64,000 bases of DNA. Source: CBDCYS01 sp965226185 (GTDB lineage Bacteria; Acidobacteriota; Terriglobia; Bryobacterales; UBA6623). The stretch is from assembly GCA_965226185.1 (NCBI GenBank), contig CBDDCT010000005.1, positions 1-64,000 on the forward strand, read 5' to 3'. Made by a program: the position numbers and the translations under genes. The notes beneath the pieces were generated by a model. That model was not told the origin of the DNA and did not search any database. It worked only from the letters and a program-made list of their open reading frames with translations. Below are positions 37,534 to 46,501 of the stretch, piece by piece (the first letter of the stretch is position 1; the number at the start of each line of letters is the position of its first letter).

Positions 37534-37879
37534 CCACCCAAAACCTTGCTGTTCCTCCGCCGGAGCAGCCGCTCGGCCTTGGGATAGGTGTCGCGAAATC
37601 GCCTTGTGTCCAGTTATCGTCCCGTGCCGCGGAATGCATTTAGCCCGCTCTTCTCACCACGTGGCGAGGCGAAGTGCGTGAGAGGCCCGTCAGTACGAGG
37701 CGCGCGCCGCTTGACGAGCGGAGGCGTACTTGACAGTACGTCGAGCACCCCGAGCAAGTGCAACGAAGTAATGGCGGGCCTATCGCGTGCTTCGGCCGTC
37801 AGGTGGGTAGAGTCGAGGACGGGCGCGGGTGCTCTGGACGCCTGGGGCGTCGTGGTCCCGTTTCCCGTCCCCGCTCATC

Positions 37880-37912
<33 letters not shown>

Positions 37913-37930
37913 TCCGACCGGCTTCATCCC

Positions 37931-39250
37931 TCAAGCTGTCGCGGGCGGCGGTCCCAGGTGTATCCGGCGCAGGCGTACCACGCCCAACTTGCCAAACACC
38001 ACCTGGTCGCTGAACTGCCGGGTGCCACGCGACGACACCTTCTTCCGCCTCCGCAAAAATCCTCGCACTCGCTCGCGCACGTGGTTGTCCACCGCCCGGT
38101 ACGCCATCAACCGGGTCCCGTGGGAAAAGTAATTCGACCAGCCCGCCAACACTCGGTTGAGACGGCCTCGGACCTCCTCCCAGCGCCCCACTTCAGCCGG
38201 ACGCAACACCTCGCGCACCTTCCGTCTCAGCCGCGCCACGCTCTTCCTCGACGGACTCGCTCCCAAATACCAATGACCATCCTTCTTGAAACGGTGCGGC
38301 CCGAACGTGTATCCCAGAAAGTCAAACCGCTCCTGGTTGGCCTTCACCAACTTCGTCTTCTCCTGGTTCAGGGTCAGCCCGATCCGCTCCATCGTCCGCG
38401 CGGTGAACTGCAGCGCCTCCGCCGCGCAACCGCGGCTGAGAATCACGAAGTCATCCGCGTAGTTAACGATCACGGCCCGAAACTCGCTTCCCTTCCCCGT
38501 CCGCCGCCAGTACTTCAGAAAACGGTTCATGTACAGATTGGCCAGCAGCGGGCTGATGACGCCACCTTGTGGGGTGCCGCAGCGGCTTCGCTTGCCGCCC
38601 GTCATCCGCCGTTTCCCGTTTTCATCCCGCTCTTCGACCAGCGTCTTCAGCCACCTTTTGATGACGTTTAAGACTTGCCGGTCCGAAATGCGCCGCGCCA
38701 CGCACTGCAGCAGCTCGGCGTGCGGAATCGTATCAAAGTACTTCGATAAATCGGCGTCGACTACATCGGTGTAGCCTTCACACAGCAGTTGATGCACTCT
38801 CCGGACCGCGTCGAGCGCGCTCCGTTTCGGCCGGTAGCCATAGGCCTCCGGGTCCAAGTCCGCCTCGAAGATCGGCTCGATCACCAGCTTGAGAGCGGTC
38901 TGCGCCACGCGGTCCCGAATGGTCGGAATCCCGAGCGGCCGCTGGCCGCCGCCAGGCTTGGGAATCATCACCCGCCGCACCGGCTGAGGCCGGTAGCTCT
39001 TCGAACGCAAGTCTTGTTGCAAGCTTCGCAACCACTCCGTCCAGTCCCCGGATTCGATCTGTTCAAACGTCACGCCGTCCACTCCCGGCTTGCCTCCGTT
39101 GGATTTCGCCAACCGGTAGGTGTGCTCGAGAATGTCACTGCGCCAGACCTTGTCCCACAACTGATAGAAGCGGAAGTTCGGCTCCTGCTTCGCTTTGAGA
39201 TAAAGCTTCTTCCGCAGATTTCCGATCTTTTCCGGCGTTTTCAGACTCAT
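37931..39250 (-). CDS. ltrA: Group II intron reverse transcriptase/maturase
   Basis: The 439-aa protein has RT blocks in order: GKPGVDGVTFEQIE, VMIPKPGGGQRPLGIPTIRDR, DADLSKYFDTIPH, GTPQGGVISPLLANLY, NYADDFVILSR (catalytic YADD), and LGYTFGPHRF. A short maturase (X) domain follows, ending near residue 410. No En (HNH) domain is seen, so mobility would rely on ssDNA at forks. I prefer the ATG at 39250 to a GTG three codons upstream. It may also serve the ORF-less intron in trans, though the RNAs look different. Confidence 0.95.
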   Translation of the reverse strand: MSLKTPEKIGNLRKKLYLKAKQEPNFRFYQLWDKVWRSDILEHTYRLAKSNGGKPGVDGVTFEQIESGDWTEWLRSLQQDLRSKSYRPQPVRRVMIPKPGGGQRPLGIPTIRDRVAQTALKLVIEPIFEADLDPEAYGYRPKRSALDAVRRVHQLLCEGYTDVVDADLSKYFDTIPHAELLQCVARRISDRQVLNVIKRWLKTLVEERDENGKRRMTGGKRSRCGTPQGGVISPLLANLYMNRFLKYWRRTGKGSEFRAVIVNYADDFVILSRGCAAEALQFTARTMERIGLTLNQEKTKLVKANQERFDFLGYTFGPHRFKKDGHWYLGASPSRKSVARLRRKVREVLRPAEVGRWEEVRGRLNRVLAGWSNYFSHGTRLMAYRAVDNHVRERVRGFLRRRKKVSSRGTRQFSDQVVFGKLGVVRLRRIHLGPPPATA

Positions 39251-39746
39251 GCCAATCACCTGACCTGTTCTGCTTCCAAAGCGTGCCGGAAGGCAGGGCC
39301 CTTCGCTCCACCGCAGTTACCCGGCTTCTTCGCTACCATGGCCCTGTCCGACTCCCCGCCGGGTCCGCCCTCCTTTCCGAGGACGGCGGAGTTGCGAGCT
39401 CCACCCGCCGGGGTCTCCCTTCCTGCACCGCGGTCTCCCTTGGCTGACATGCCGTGCCCACTACCCCGGCGGACCGGACCGGTGCAAATGTCGGTTGCTT
39501 CCCGGTCCGTGCGGCCTTCCCCGTATCTCAGGCGGGTCGGCGTCCGCGATTTCCCTTTCGAGGCCTGCTCAGGCTTACTGCGCGTTACGGCCTGCCAGCT
39601 TGCTCGCCCGGCTTTCCCCAGACTTTGTCACGAGGCTTCCGCCTGGCCAGTTACCCGGCCAAGCCGCTCGTCAGCTTCCATGCTTACCGACAACTACATA
39701 GGTGGGCTCCTTCCTCCCACAGGGTGTCCGCGCCGAAAAGGCGCAC

Positions 39747-39997
39747 TGAGATCAGCGGGCTAGTCAAAGGTGACCGGGCATGAGCGGGCTAGTGGCCCTG
39801 ACTTCTCCAGATCGCGTCCGTCCAGGTCCCGTCTGAGTCCCCCTAACAGACGTCGACTTTCGGTCCATGGCCATTTATGAGGCAGGCTGAAATGTGTGAC
39901 ACACCAATTAGGACACCACCGGTGGGCGCGTGCGAGTCCGGGCGTGCGGTTCGTCTTTCTATACTGGTAGGTTCACCGTTGCAAGTGCGGGCAGGTC
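39747..39997. other. Upstream region of the two-component operon
   Basis: No gene. GCGGGCTAGT occurs twice (39754 and 39783 region). The histidine kinase promoter probably lies near 39930-39975 (TTTCTATACT could be a -10 region). Confidence 0.35.
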
Positions 39998-41791
39998 ATG
40001 GAAGCGGAAGAAACCCCAAAAACTCTGATCGAGCTGCGGGAGGAGAATCAGAGGCTTCGCAGAGCACTCCAAGAACTCTCGATTCTCAATCAGATCGGCT
40101 CGGTGATCAGCTCGACCATGTCTCTCAATGGAATCGTCGAACTGATTGTTCAGGAAAGCGTCACGCAGCTCAACGTCGAGCAGGGCGCCGTCATGCTGCT
40201 CCAAAACATGACGGAAGGTGATCCCTTCCGCACGATGGCGCGCAAGGCCTACTCGGACTCCGACATTGTTCCTTTCCGTTTTGGACAACAGTTGACCGGC
40301 TGGATGCTGAAGAATCAGAAGCCGCTGCTGATCAATAATTTTCAGGAGGATGACCAGCTCGGGGCGGTTGTGACTGGGGATTTCGCGATTCGCTCTCTGT
40401 TGAGCGTTCCGCTGCGGGCCAAGGGACAGATGGTCGGGCTGCTGAACGTTTTCAATAAGCAGTCGGAAGAGGGCTTTACGCATGACGATCAGAAGCTGCT
40501 TTCGATCATCGCTTCGCAGTCCGCTCAGGTCGTCGAGAATGCTCGCCTGTATGAGGAATTGCAGGGTAAGAGCGCCGACCTGCAGCAATCGGAAAGCAAA
40601 TACCGCTCTCTGATGCAAGAAGCGGGCGAAGCCATCCTGCTGGCCGACTTCACCTCTCGCCGCATCATGGAGGTCAACGATGAAGCGGTCCGCGTGACCG
40701 GAACGCCCCGCGACTTCATTCGCGGCCGGGCTCTCTCGGGCGTGATTCCCGTGGATGAGTTCGCCGACGCCGAGGCTTTCGAGCGCCTGGCCGAAGCAGG
40801 ACGACTGCAGCTCTCCAACATAAAATTCGAAAGGCGCGGAGCGGAACCGAGCTATTACGACGTGAATGCAAGTCTGATTCACTATGGCGACCAGCGCGCC
40901 GTGCAGGTGATCTGCCACGATGTCACCGAACGCGAAAAGCTGGCCTCGCACCTTCGCCACCATGCTGAAGAGCTGGAGAACGAGGTGCACCAACGCACCA
41001 GAGATTTGCGAGACTCCCAGGCTCAGCTCGTGCAGCAAGAAAAGATGGCGGCGCTGGGCAGACTCGTCGCCGGCGTGGCGCACGAGATGAACACGCCCAT
41101 CGGCACGATCACCTCGAACGCCGATACGCTGGGCCGTTCGCTGACCAAGCTGCGAGGGATCCTGACATCGGTTTCATGCCCGGACGTAGTCCGCAACGAC
41201 CGCATGCTGTCGCAAGTGTTGATTGTGCTGGACGACATATCGCGCATCAATGGGATGGCTTGTGAGCGAATTGTCCGAATCGTCGGCAGTCTGCGGAACT
41301 TCGCTCGTCTGGATGAAGCTGAATTCAAGACGGCCGACCTGCACGAAGGGCTCGATAGCACGCTCACCCTCGTCCACCACGAGCTGAAGAATCGCATTGT
41401 CGTCAAGAAGGAGTACGGTGACATCCCGCCCATTCGGTGCCATCCAAATCAGCTCAACCAAGTCTTCATGAACTTGCTTGTCAACGCTTCGCAGGCCTTC
41501 AAGGAGAAGGGCGTAATAACGATTCGAACTTTCAGGGAAGGTGATATAGTGAATGTTCAAATTTCCGACAATGGCGTCGGGATCCCGCACGAAAACCTGC
41601 AGCGCATCTTTGACCCGGGCTTTACGACCAAAGGGGTTGGAGTCGGTACCGGGCTTGGTCTCTCGATTTGTTTCAAGATCGCCCAAGACCACGGCGGCAC
41701 GATTGACGTTGAGAGTGAGCTGGGGAAAGGCTCTACGTTCACGATCCGCTTGCCGGTCAGCGGCCGGAGCCCCAAGTTAAACAAGACATGA
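39998..41791 (+). CDS. GAF/PAS sensor histidine kinase
   Basis: The 597-aa protein has an N-terminal coiled coil (about 8-35), a GAF domain (about 40-190), a PAS domain (about 200-315) and a coiled coil. The HisKA box follows with H362 in GVAHEMNTPIG, then HATPase motifs N (NQVFMNLLVNASQAF), G1 (DNGVGIP) and G2 (GVGTGLGLSI). No membrane segments are present, so it senses a cytosolic signal. It overlaps the response regulator by four bases (ATGA), defining a two-gene system. Confidence 0.95.
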   Translation: MEAEETPKTLIELREENQRLRRALQELSILNQIGSVISSTMSLNGIVELIVQESVTQLNVEQGAVMLLQNMTEGDPFRTMARKAYSDSDIVPFRFGQQLTGWMLKNQKPLLINNFQEDDQLGAVVTGDFAIRSLLSVPLRAKGQMVGLLNVFNKQSEEGFTHDDQKLLSIIASQSAQVVENARLYEELQGKSADLQQSESKYRSLMQEAGEAILLADFTSRRIMEVNDEAVRVTGTPRDFIRGRALSGVIPVDEFADAEAFERLAEAGRLQLSNIKFERRGAEPSYYDVNASLIHYGDQRAVQVICHDVTEREKLASHLRHHAEELENEVHQRTRDLRDSQAQLVQQEKMAALGRLVAGVAHEMNTPIGTITSNADTLGRSLTKLRGILTSVSCPDVVRNDRMLSQVLIVLDDISRINGMACERIVRIVGSLRNFARLDEAEFKTADLHEGLDSTLTLVHHELKNRIVVKKEYGDIPPIRCHPNQLNQVFMNLLVNASQAFKEKGVITIRTFREGDIVNVQISDNGVGIPHENLQRIFDPGFTTKGVGVGTGLGLSICFKIAQDHGGTIDVESELGKGSTFTIRLPVSGRSPKLNKT

Positions 41792-42270
41792 CCGCACCTG
41801 ATCGCACTCCTGTTCTCCTGATCGTGGACGACGAGGAGATGGTCCTCACCAGTCTGCGGTCGTTTCTGATGCTGGAGACTGAGTACGAAGTGCTCACCTT
41901 TAGTTCGGCGGCTGAGGCGCTCGAGGCAGTCAATGGACGAACAATCGATCTGGTTGTTTCCGATTATTTGATGCCCGGCATGACCGGCATCGATTTTCTG
42001 CTGGAAGTCAAAAAGTTGCAACCTTACGCCACCCGGATCTTGTTAACCGGTTACGCCGACAAGGAGAACGCCATCAAGGCGATCAACGAAGTCGGGCTTT
42101 ATCAATACGTCGAGAAGCCCTGGGATAACAACGAGCTGAAACTGATCATTCAGAACGGGCTGGAGCGGCGCTTCTTGATGGAGAAGCTGGAGCAAAAAAT
42201 CAGCGAGGTCCAGCAAGTCCAGCGGAACCTGCAAGATATTCAGGCGCAAATCATCAAAGCGTTCATGTGA
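41788..42270 (+). CDS. Single-domain response regulator with C-terminal coiled coil
   Basis: The 160-aa protein has a receiver domain with acidic pocket DDEE (14-17), phospho-acceptor D59 in VVSDYLMPG, and Lys in VEKPW. The last 40 residues form a Gln-rich coiled coil (EQKISEVQQVQ...) instead of a DNA-binding domain. It resembles RpfG-like receivers lacking the HD-GYP part. It is coupled to the upstream kinase and probably acts through protein contacts. Confidence 0.93.
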   Translation: MTAPDRTPVLLIVDDEEMVLTSLRSFLMLETEYEVLTFSSAAEALEAVNGRTIDLVVSDYLMPGMTGIDFLLEVKKLQPYATRILLTGYADKENAIKAINEVGLYQYVEKPWDNNELKLIIQNGLERRFLMEKLEQKISEVQQVQRNLQDIQAQIIKAFM

Positions 42271-42290
42271 GGCCCTGTCCACCAGCCCCC

Positions 42291-42315
42291 AATCTCTAGT
42301 AAATTGATAGAGATT
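42291..42315. promoter_or_regulatory. Candidate Rrf2/CymR operator
   Basis: A perfect 8-bp dyad, AATCTCTA (42291-42298) and TAGAGATT (42308-42315), with a 9-base spacer, ends five bases before the Rrf2-family ATG. This position suits autorepression. Confidence 0.6.
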
Positions 42316-42320
42316 AGGTA

Positions 42321-42755
42321 ATGGATGTTTCCGTAAAGGGAGAGTACGCCTTGCGGGCGGTTTTCGACCTGGCCGGCCGCGCAGGCGCCGGGCCGGTGAA
42401 GATCGCTGAAATAGCGGCCCGTCAGGAGATTCCGCAAAAGTTCCTGGAGCTGATCCTGGCTCAACTCAAGCAGGGCGGCTTTCTGGGGTCTCGCCGCGGC
42501 GCTGAGGGCGGCTATTTCCTGGCGAAGGCTCCAGAAGCGATTACCGTGGGCGAGATCCTGCGCCACATCGAGGGACCCATCGCTCCGGGACAGCGCTTAC
42601 GGGACAGGGCCCAGCCGCGGGACTCCCCTTTTCCTGAATTGTGGGGTGAGGTGGAACGAGCTCTATCCAGTGTCATTGATCAGACCAGTTTCGCGGACCT
42701 CGTCGCTCGCTGGAAAGAAAAAAGTTCACGGCAGGCGGCCAATTGGCAAATCTAG
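42321..42755 (+). CDS. Rrf2-family regulator, CymR-like
   Basis: The 144-aa protein has the Rrf2 winged helix: VSVKGEYALRAVFDLA, IAARQEIPQKFLELILAQLK, then GSRRGAEGGYFLAKAPEAITVGEIL. It has no cysteines, so it cannot bind Fe-S like IscR or NsrR. That, with cysK 49 bases downstream, points to a CymR-type regulator of cysteine supply. A strong dyad overlaps its promoter region. Confidence 0.9.
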   Translation: MDVSVKGEYALRAVFDLAGRAGAGPVKIAEIAARQEIPQKFLELILAQLKQGGFLGSRRGAEGGYFLAKAPEAITVGEILRHIEGPIAPGQRLRDRAQPRDSPFPELWGEVERALSSVIDQTSFADLVARWKEKSSRQAANWQI

Positions 42756-42804
42756 AAGCTGAAAGCGGTTAGAATATTGCCGTCACTCATCTGAAAGCAA
42801 TCGT

Positions 42805-43764
42805 ATGGCGCAAATCTTCGAAGACAACTCTTATAGCATTGGCCGCACGCCGCTGGTGAAGCTGAACCGCGTTGCCGCCGGCGCTCCGGCGACTTTGCTG
42901 GGCAAGGTCGAGGGGCGCAATCCGTCGTACTCGGTCAAGTGCCGCATCGGCGCGAACATGATCTGGGACGCCGAGGAACGCGGCGTCCTCAAGCCCGGCA
43001 TGGAGCTGATCGAGCCGACCAGCGGCAACACCGGCATCGCCCTGGCTTTCGTGGCGGCGGCGCGAGGTTACCATTTGACCCTGACGATGCCCGAGACCAT
43101 GAGCATCGAGCGGCGCCAGGTGCTCAAGATCTTGGGCGCCAAGCTCGAGCTGACCAGCGGAGACGAGGGCATGGAAGGCGCGATCCAGCGGGCACGCCAA
43201 CTGGTCGAGTCCGACCCGGATCACTGTGTGATGCTGCAGCAGTTCGAGAATCCCGCCAATCCAGCGATTCACTTCCAGACGACGGGACCGGAGATCTGGA
43301 ACGACACGGACGGAGCGATTGACGTCCTGGTGTCCGGTGTTGGCACGGGGGGCACTATTTCGGGAATCTCTTGGTACATCAAGCAAAAGATGGGCAAGCA
43401 GATTGTATCTGTCGCGGTCGAGCCGGCCAAGAGCCCTGTCATTTCCCAGAAGCTGGCCGGGGAGCCGTTGCGGCCCGGCCACCACCATCTGATTCAAGGA
43501 ATTGGGGCGGGATTCATTCCTCAAACGCTCGATCTATCCATCGTTGACCGCGTGGAGCAAGTTACCGATGAGGAAGCCATCGAGTACGCCCGCCGCCTGG
43601 CCCGAAAGGAGGGACTGCTATGCGGGATCTCTTGCGGCGCCGCCACGGCGGCCGCTTGCCGCCTTGCCAAGGAACCGGAGTTCGCGGACAAAACCATCGT
43701 CGTGATCCTGCCCGACGGCGGCGAACGCTATCTCAGCAGCGCGTTGTTCGACGGGATCGGGTGA
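42805..43764 (+). CDS. cysK: Cysteine synthase A
   Basis: The 319-aa PLP enzyme makes cysteine from O-acetylserine and sulfide. The PLP lysine sits in NPSYSVKCR (K45), the substrate loop is TSGNTGIAL, the phosphate loop is GVGTGGTISG, and the C-terminal GAAT and PDGGERYLS motifs are present. Length is standard. It is probably cotranscribed with the Rrf2-type regulator, consistent with sulfur-responsive control. Confidence 0.96.
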   Translation: MAQIFEDNSYSIGRTPLVKLNRVAAGAPATLLGKVEGRNPSYSVKCRIGANMIWDAEERGVLKPGMELIEPTSGNTGIALAFVAAARGYHLTLTMPETMSIERRQVLKILGAKLELTSGDEGMEGAIQRARQLVESDPDHCVMLQQFENPANPAIHFQTTGPEIWNDTDGAIDVLVSGVGTGGTISGISWYIKQKMGKQIVSVAVEPAKSPVISQKLAGEPLRPGHHHLIQGIGAGFIPQTLDLSIVDRVEQVTDEEAIEYARRLARKEGLLCGISCGAATAAACRLAKEPEFADKTIVVILPDGGERYLSSALFDGIG

Positions 43765-43811
43765 GTTGTCAAAGCAGCGCTTGCCGGAACCACGCGGCCC
43801 CCCCTCGGCAC

Positions 43812-43991
43812 AGCAAAGCCTTTCATGAGGCCATGCTGGAAGAGACTCTCGAGGAACGTGTGGCCTCCAGCCGAGGACGCCGTAATCCGCGCGGCGTAAA
43901 GCGGAAGATGAGCGGCTTTGCCCTCCGGCGAAACCAACCGATCTCGCCCCCCATCCAGGATATCGAGGAACGCATCAGGATCGTGAAGTGA
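43812..43991 (+). pseudogene. IS4-like transposase C-terminal remnant
   Basis: About 59 codons reading FHEAMLEETLEERVASSRGRR and NPRGVKRKMSGF, ending in IRIVK, match the conserved tail of an IS4-type transposase as I know it. No upstream part remains. The fragment abuts a group II intron fragment at 44007. Confidence 0.6.
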
Positions 43992-44006
43992 AGAGTAATG
44001 GGGCTA

Positions 44007-44067
44007 ACCGACAACTACATGGGTGGGCTCCTTCCTCCCACAGGGTGTCCGCGCCGAAAAGGCGCAC
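44007..44067 (-). mobile_element. Group II intron 5' fragment
   Basis: These 61 bases match the 5' end of the intron at 39686-39746 with about one mismatch. It starts at GTGCG (44067), preceded by TTCTCA in the exon, and ends abruptly. No other intron domain is present. Confidence 0.75.
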
Positions 44068-44178
44068 TGAGAAATGCAGGCTAGCTTAGCTGAGCGAGCC
44101 AAGCGAACATTCGCATCGAGAGACTCCGGTTCCAGCGCACCCAAAACCCGCAAGTGACCTTCGTCTCCCGTCGGCGTC

Positions 44179-45009
44179 ATGGCAACTCTATTCGATACAA
44201 TGATGCAAGTGAATACTCCAGAAAACGTTGCCGCCTCCCCCTCCACTCAACAAAGCGATCCCCAAGGGCCGCAGGACATTCCACGCCGCGGCGTCATCGC
44301 GGAGTGGACCGTCACGATCATCCTGCTGCTGTTTGGAACCACGACTCTGGTCCAGGCTTTCGTAATTCCCACCGGTTCAATGGAAGAATCGTTATTGATC
44401 GGGGACCATCTGCTCGTCGACAAGCTGGCCTATTCACCGCCAGGCGGGATCGGGAAGTACTTGCTGCCGTACTTGGACGTGCAGCGCGGCGATATCATTG
44501 TTTTTCGTTATCCGATCGACTTGTCGCAGACTTTCGTCAAACGCGTCGTCGGAGTGCCCGGAGACCGCCTGCGCCTTATCAACAAGCAGGTTTATTTGAA
44601 TGGGGAGCTCATCGACGAACCCTACGTGATTCACAAAACGCCCTACGTAGACGCCTACCGCGACAATTTCCCGTCGAGCCCCAACACGCAGGTCTACGAA
44701 CCAGCTATTGACATGCTCGAAAACCACGTCGTCGACCAGCAGGTAGTCGTTCCGCCCGGGAAATATTTCGCCATGGGAGATAACCGCGATCTTTCATTGG
44801 ACAGCCGCTACTGGGGTTTCGTGCCGCGGGAGAACATCATCGGCAAACCGCTGGTCATTTATTGGTCCTATGACGCGCCGACGGAACGCCTGCAGGATTC
44901 CACCATCTCGCTCGCTCATCTGCAAGATCTGGTGCTGAACTTCTTCACGAAGACGCGCTGGAAACGTTCGTTCAACTTGATTGCCCCATATCCTCTGGCT
45001 GCCCAATGA
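44179..45009 (+). CDS. lepB: Signal peptidase I
   Basis: The 276-aa membrane protease removes signal peptides. One N-terminal helix (about 40-62) precedes box B with catalytic Ser in PTGSMEESLLIGD; box D contains the Lys in FVKRVVGVPGD and box E is GDNRDLSLDSRYWG. The start is uncertain: ATG 44179 lacks a ribosome-binding site, and 44200 is an alternative. Its TGA overlaps the ATG of the next gene. Confidence 0.95.
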   Translation: MATLFDTMMQVNTPENVAASPSTQQSDPQGPQDIPRRGVIAEWTVTIILLLFGTTTLVQAFVIPTGSMEESLLIGDHLLVDKLAYSPPGGIGKYLLPYLDVQRGDIIVFRYPIDLSQTFVKRVVGVPGDRLRLINKQVYLNGELIDEPYVIHKTPYVDAYRDNFPSSPNTQVYEPAIDMLENHVVDQQVVVPPGKYFAMGDNRDLSLDSRYWGFVPRENIIGKPLVIYWSYDAPTERLQDSTISLAHLQDLVLNFFTKTRWKRSFNLIAPYPLAAQ

Positions 45010-46097
45010 GTTCCCGGCCGGGACCCCTCGATCACTTCCACGTGGTCATCCTGGCGGGTGGGAGAGGCACGCGATTCTGGCCGCAAAGCCGGGCCCGCCG
45101 TCCCAAGCAGTTTCTGAATGTGCTGGGCCAAGAGTCGCTGCTGCAGCAGACACTGGCGCGCCTCAGGCCGGTCGCTCCGCCGCAAAGAACTTGGATTCTC
45201 ACGAACCAAAGTTTGCGAAAGCAGGTCCTGCGGCAACTGCCCGGCGTTCCGGCGCGGCAGGTCATCGCCGAGCCGGTTCAGCGCAATACCGCTCCGGCGA
45301 TCGCTTTGGCCGCCCATCTTCTCGAGCAACAAGACCCCGATGCCGTCATGGGCGTTTTTCCTTCCGACCACGTCATCGCTAGGACGGCAACGTTTCACCG
45401 TGTCTTGCGCCGCGGGGCCAAAGCGGCTCGGCGAGGCAATCTAGTCGTTCTTGGTATTGAACCGAAATGGCCCGAGACTGGATACGGCTACATCGAATTC
45501 CCCCCGGGTACGCTGGCTGGCTCCGGAACCGTGCAGCCCGTCGTCCGCTTCCGTGAAAAGCCCCGTCCGGCAGCCGCGCGCCGCTATCTTAATGCCGGAA
45601 ACTTCTTTTGGAACAGCGGGATGTTTCTGTGGCAAGCGCGAACGATCTTGCGGCAGATCGAACGCTTTCTGCCCGCGACAGCGAACGCGCTGTCGAAACT
45701 GCCTCCCTTGGGCTCCCGGCAGTTCTCGGCTTCACTCCGCCGCCACTACCCCTCCTGCGACAACATTTCGATCGACTATGGAGTCCTCGAACGAGCGAGC
45801 GAGATGGCCGGTCTTCCCTGCCCTGACTTTGGCTGGAACGATGTGGGAAGCTGGGAAGCCGTCTATCAACTGCTCCCAAAAGATAAGCGCCGAAACGTGC
45901 TGCGTTCGCGGACTCAACTACTCTCAGCAGACGGGAATTACGTCGACTCCAACAAACTGGTCGCGTTGGTGGGCGTGCAAGATCTGATCGTGGTCGACAC
46001 GCCGGACGCACTGCTCATCGTGCGGCGGCAAGACTCACAACGAGTGGCCGAGCTCGTCAAAGCCTTGGAGGCCGGCGGCTTGACGGACTTCCTCTAA
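45006..46097 (+). CDS. manC: Mannose-1-phosphate guanylyltransferase
   Basis: The 363-aa nucleotidyltransferase makes GDP-mannose. The signature VVILAGGRGTRFWPQSR followed by PKQFL is at residues 15-40; FPSDHVIA and EPKWPETGYGYIEF follow. The C-terminal isomerase domain of bifunctional enzymes is absent. The four-base overlap with lepB implies coupling. GDP-mannose would feed exopolysaccharide or lipoglycan synthesis. Confidence 0.93.
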   Translation: MSSRPGPLDHFHVVILAGGRGTRFWPQSRARRPKQFLNVLGQESLLQQTLARLRPVAPPQRTWILTNQSLRKQVLRQLPGVPARQVIAEPVQRNTAPAIALAAHLLEQQDPDAVMGVFPSDHVIARTATFHRVLRRGAKAARRGNLVVLGIEPKWPETGYGYIEFPPGTLAGSGTVQPVVRFREKPRPAAARRYLNAGNFFWNSGMFLWQARTILRQIERFLPATANALSKLPPLGSRQFSASLRRHYPSCDNISIDYGVLERASEMAGLPCPDFGWNDVGSWEAVYQLLPKDKRRNVLRSRTQLLSADGNYVDSNKLVALVGVQDLIVVDTPDALLIVRRQDSQRVAELVKALEAGGLTDFL

Positions 46098-46123
46098 CGC
46101 GCCAAGACACCCGCTCATCTGTC

Positions 46124-46348
46124 ATGGCTTCAGCCAACGACAAACCTCTCTGGCGGGCCGGGTGGCCGCGGTCACTGATTTCGATACTGATTGGAAACGT
46201 CCTGTACTACGGAGCAATCGATTTCCTGCCCGCGACTGCTCGCCACCAGCCCTTTGAATTCGACTGGGGCTTGGCCGTGGACTTCTGGATCTGCGTGGCT
46301 GTTTTCGGAATCAGTCTGCTGGTCTGGCCGAGAAAACCCAAAACTTAG
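46124..46348 (+). CDS. Small two-helix membrane protein
   Basis: A 74-aa frame 26 bases after manC with two hydrophobic segments (about 17-33 and 50-67) and a basic C-terminus (WPRKPK). The family is not recognised. It probably belongs to the lepB-manC transcript. Confidence 0.6.
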   Translation: MASANDKPLWRAGWPRSLISILIGNVLYYGAIDFLPATARHQPFEFDWGLAVDFWICVAVFGISLLVWPRKPKT

Positions 46349-46501
46349 CCGGACAACTTCTCGATTGCTGCCCGGCCTGGCGCGATGGCGCCGCGCGAAA
46401 GGGCGTGCCCGGCGGAGGCGGCCAGTCGACAATTTACGAGCCACACGCGTCAGCGCGTGGTTCCTTCCAACACACCGGGGAACGTATCCCGTAGCCAGGT
46501 T

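Noticed and set aside
41788..42270. Response regulator considered as an HD-GYP protein
   Set aside because: The chain ends after the receiver and a coiled coil; no HD-GYP motifs.
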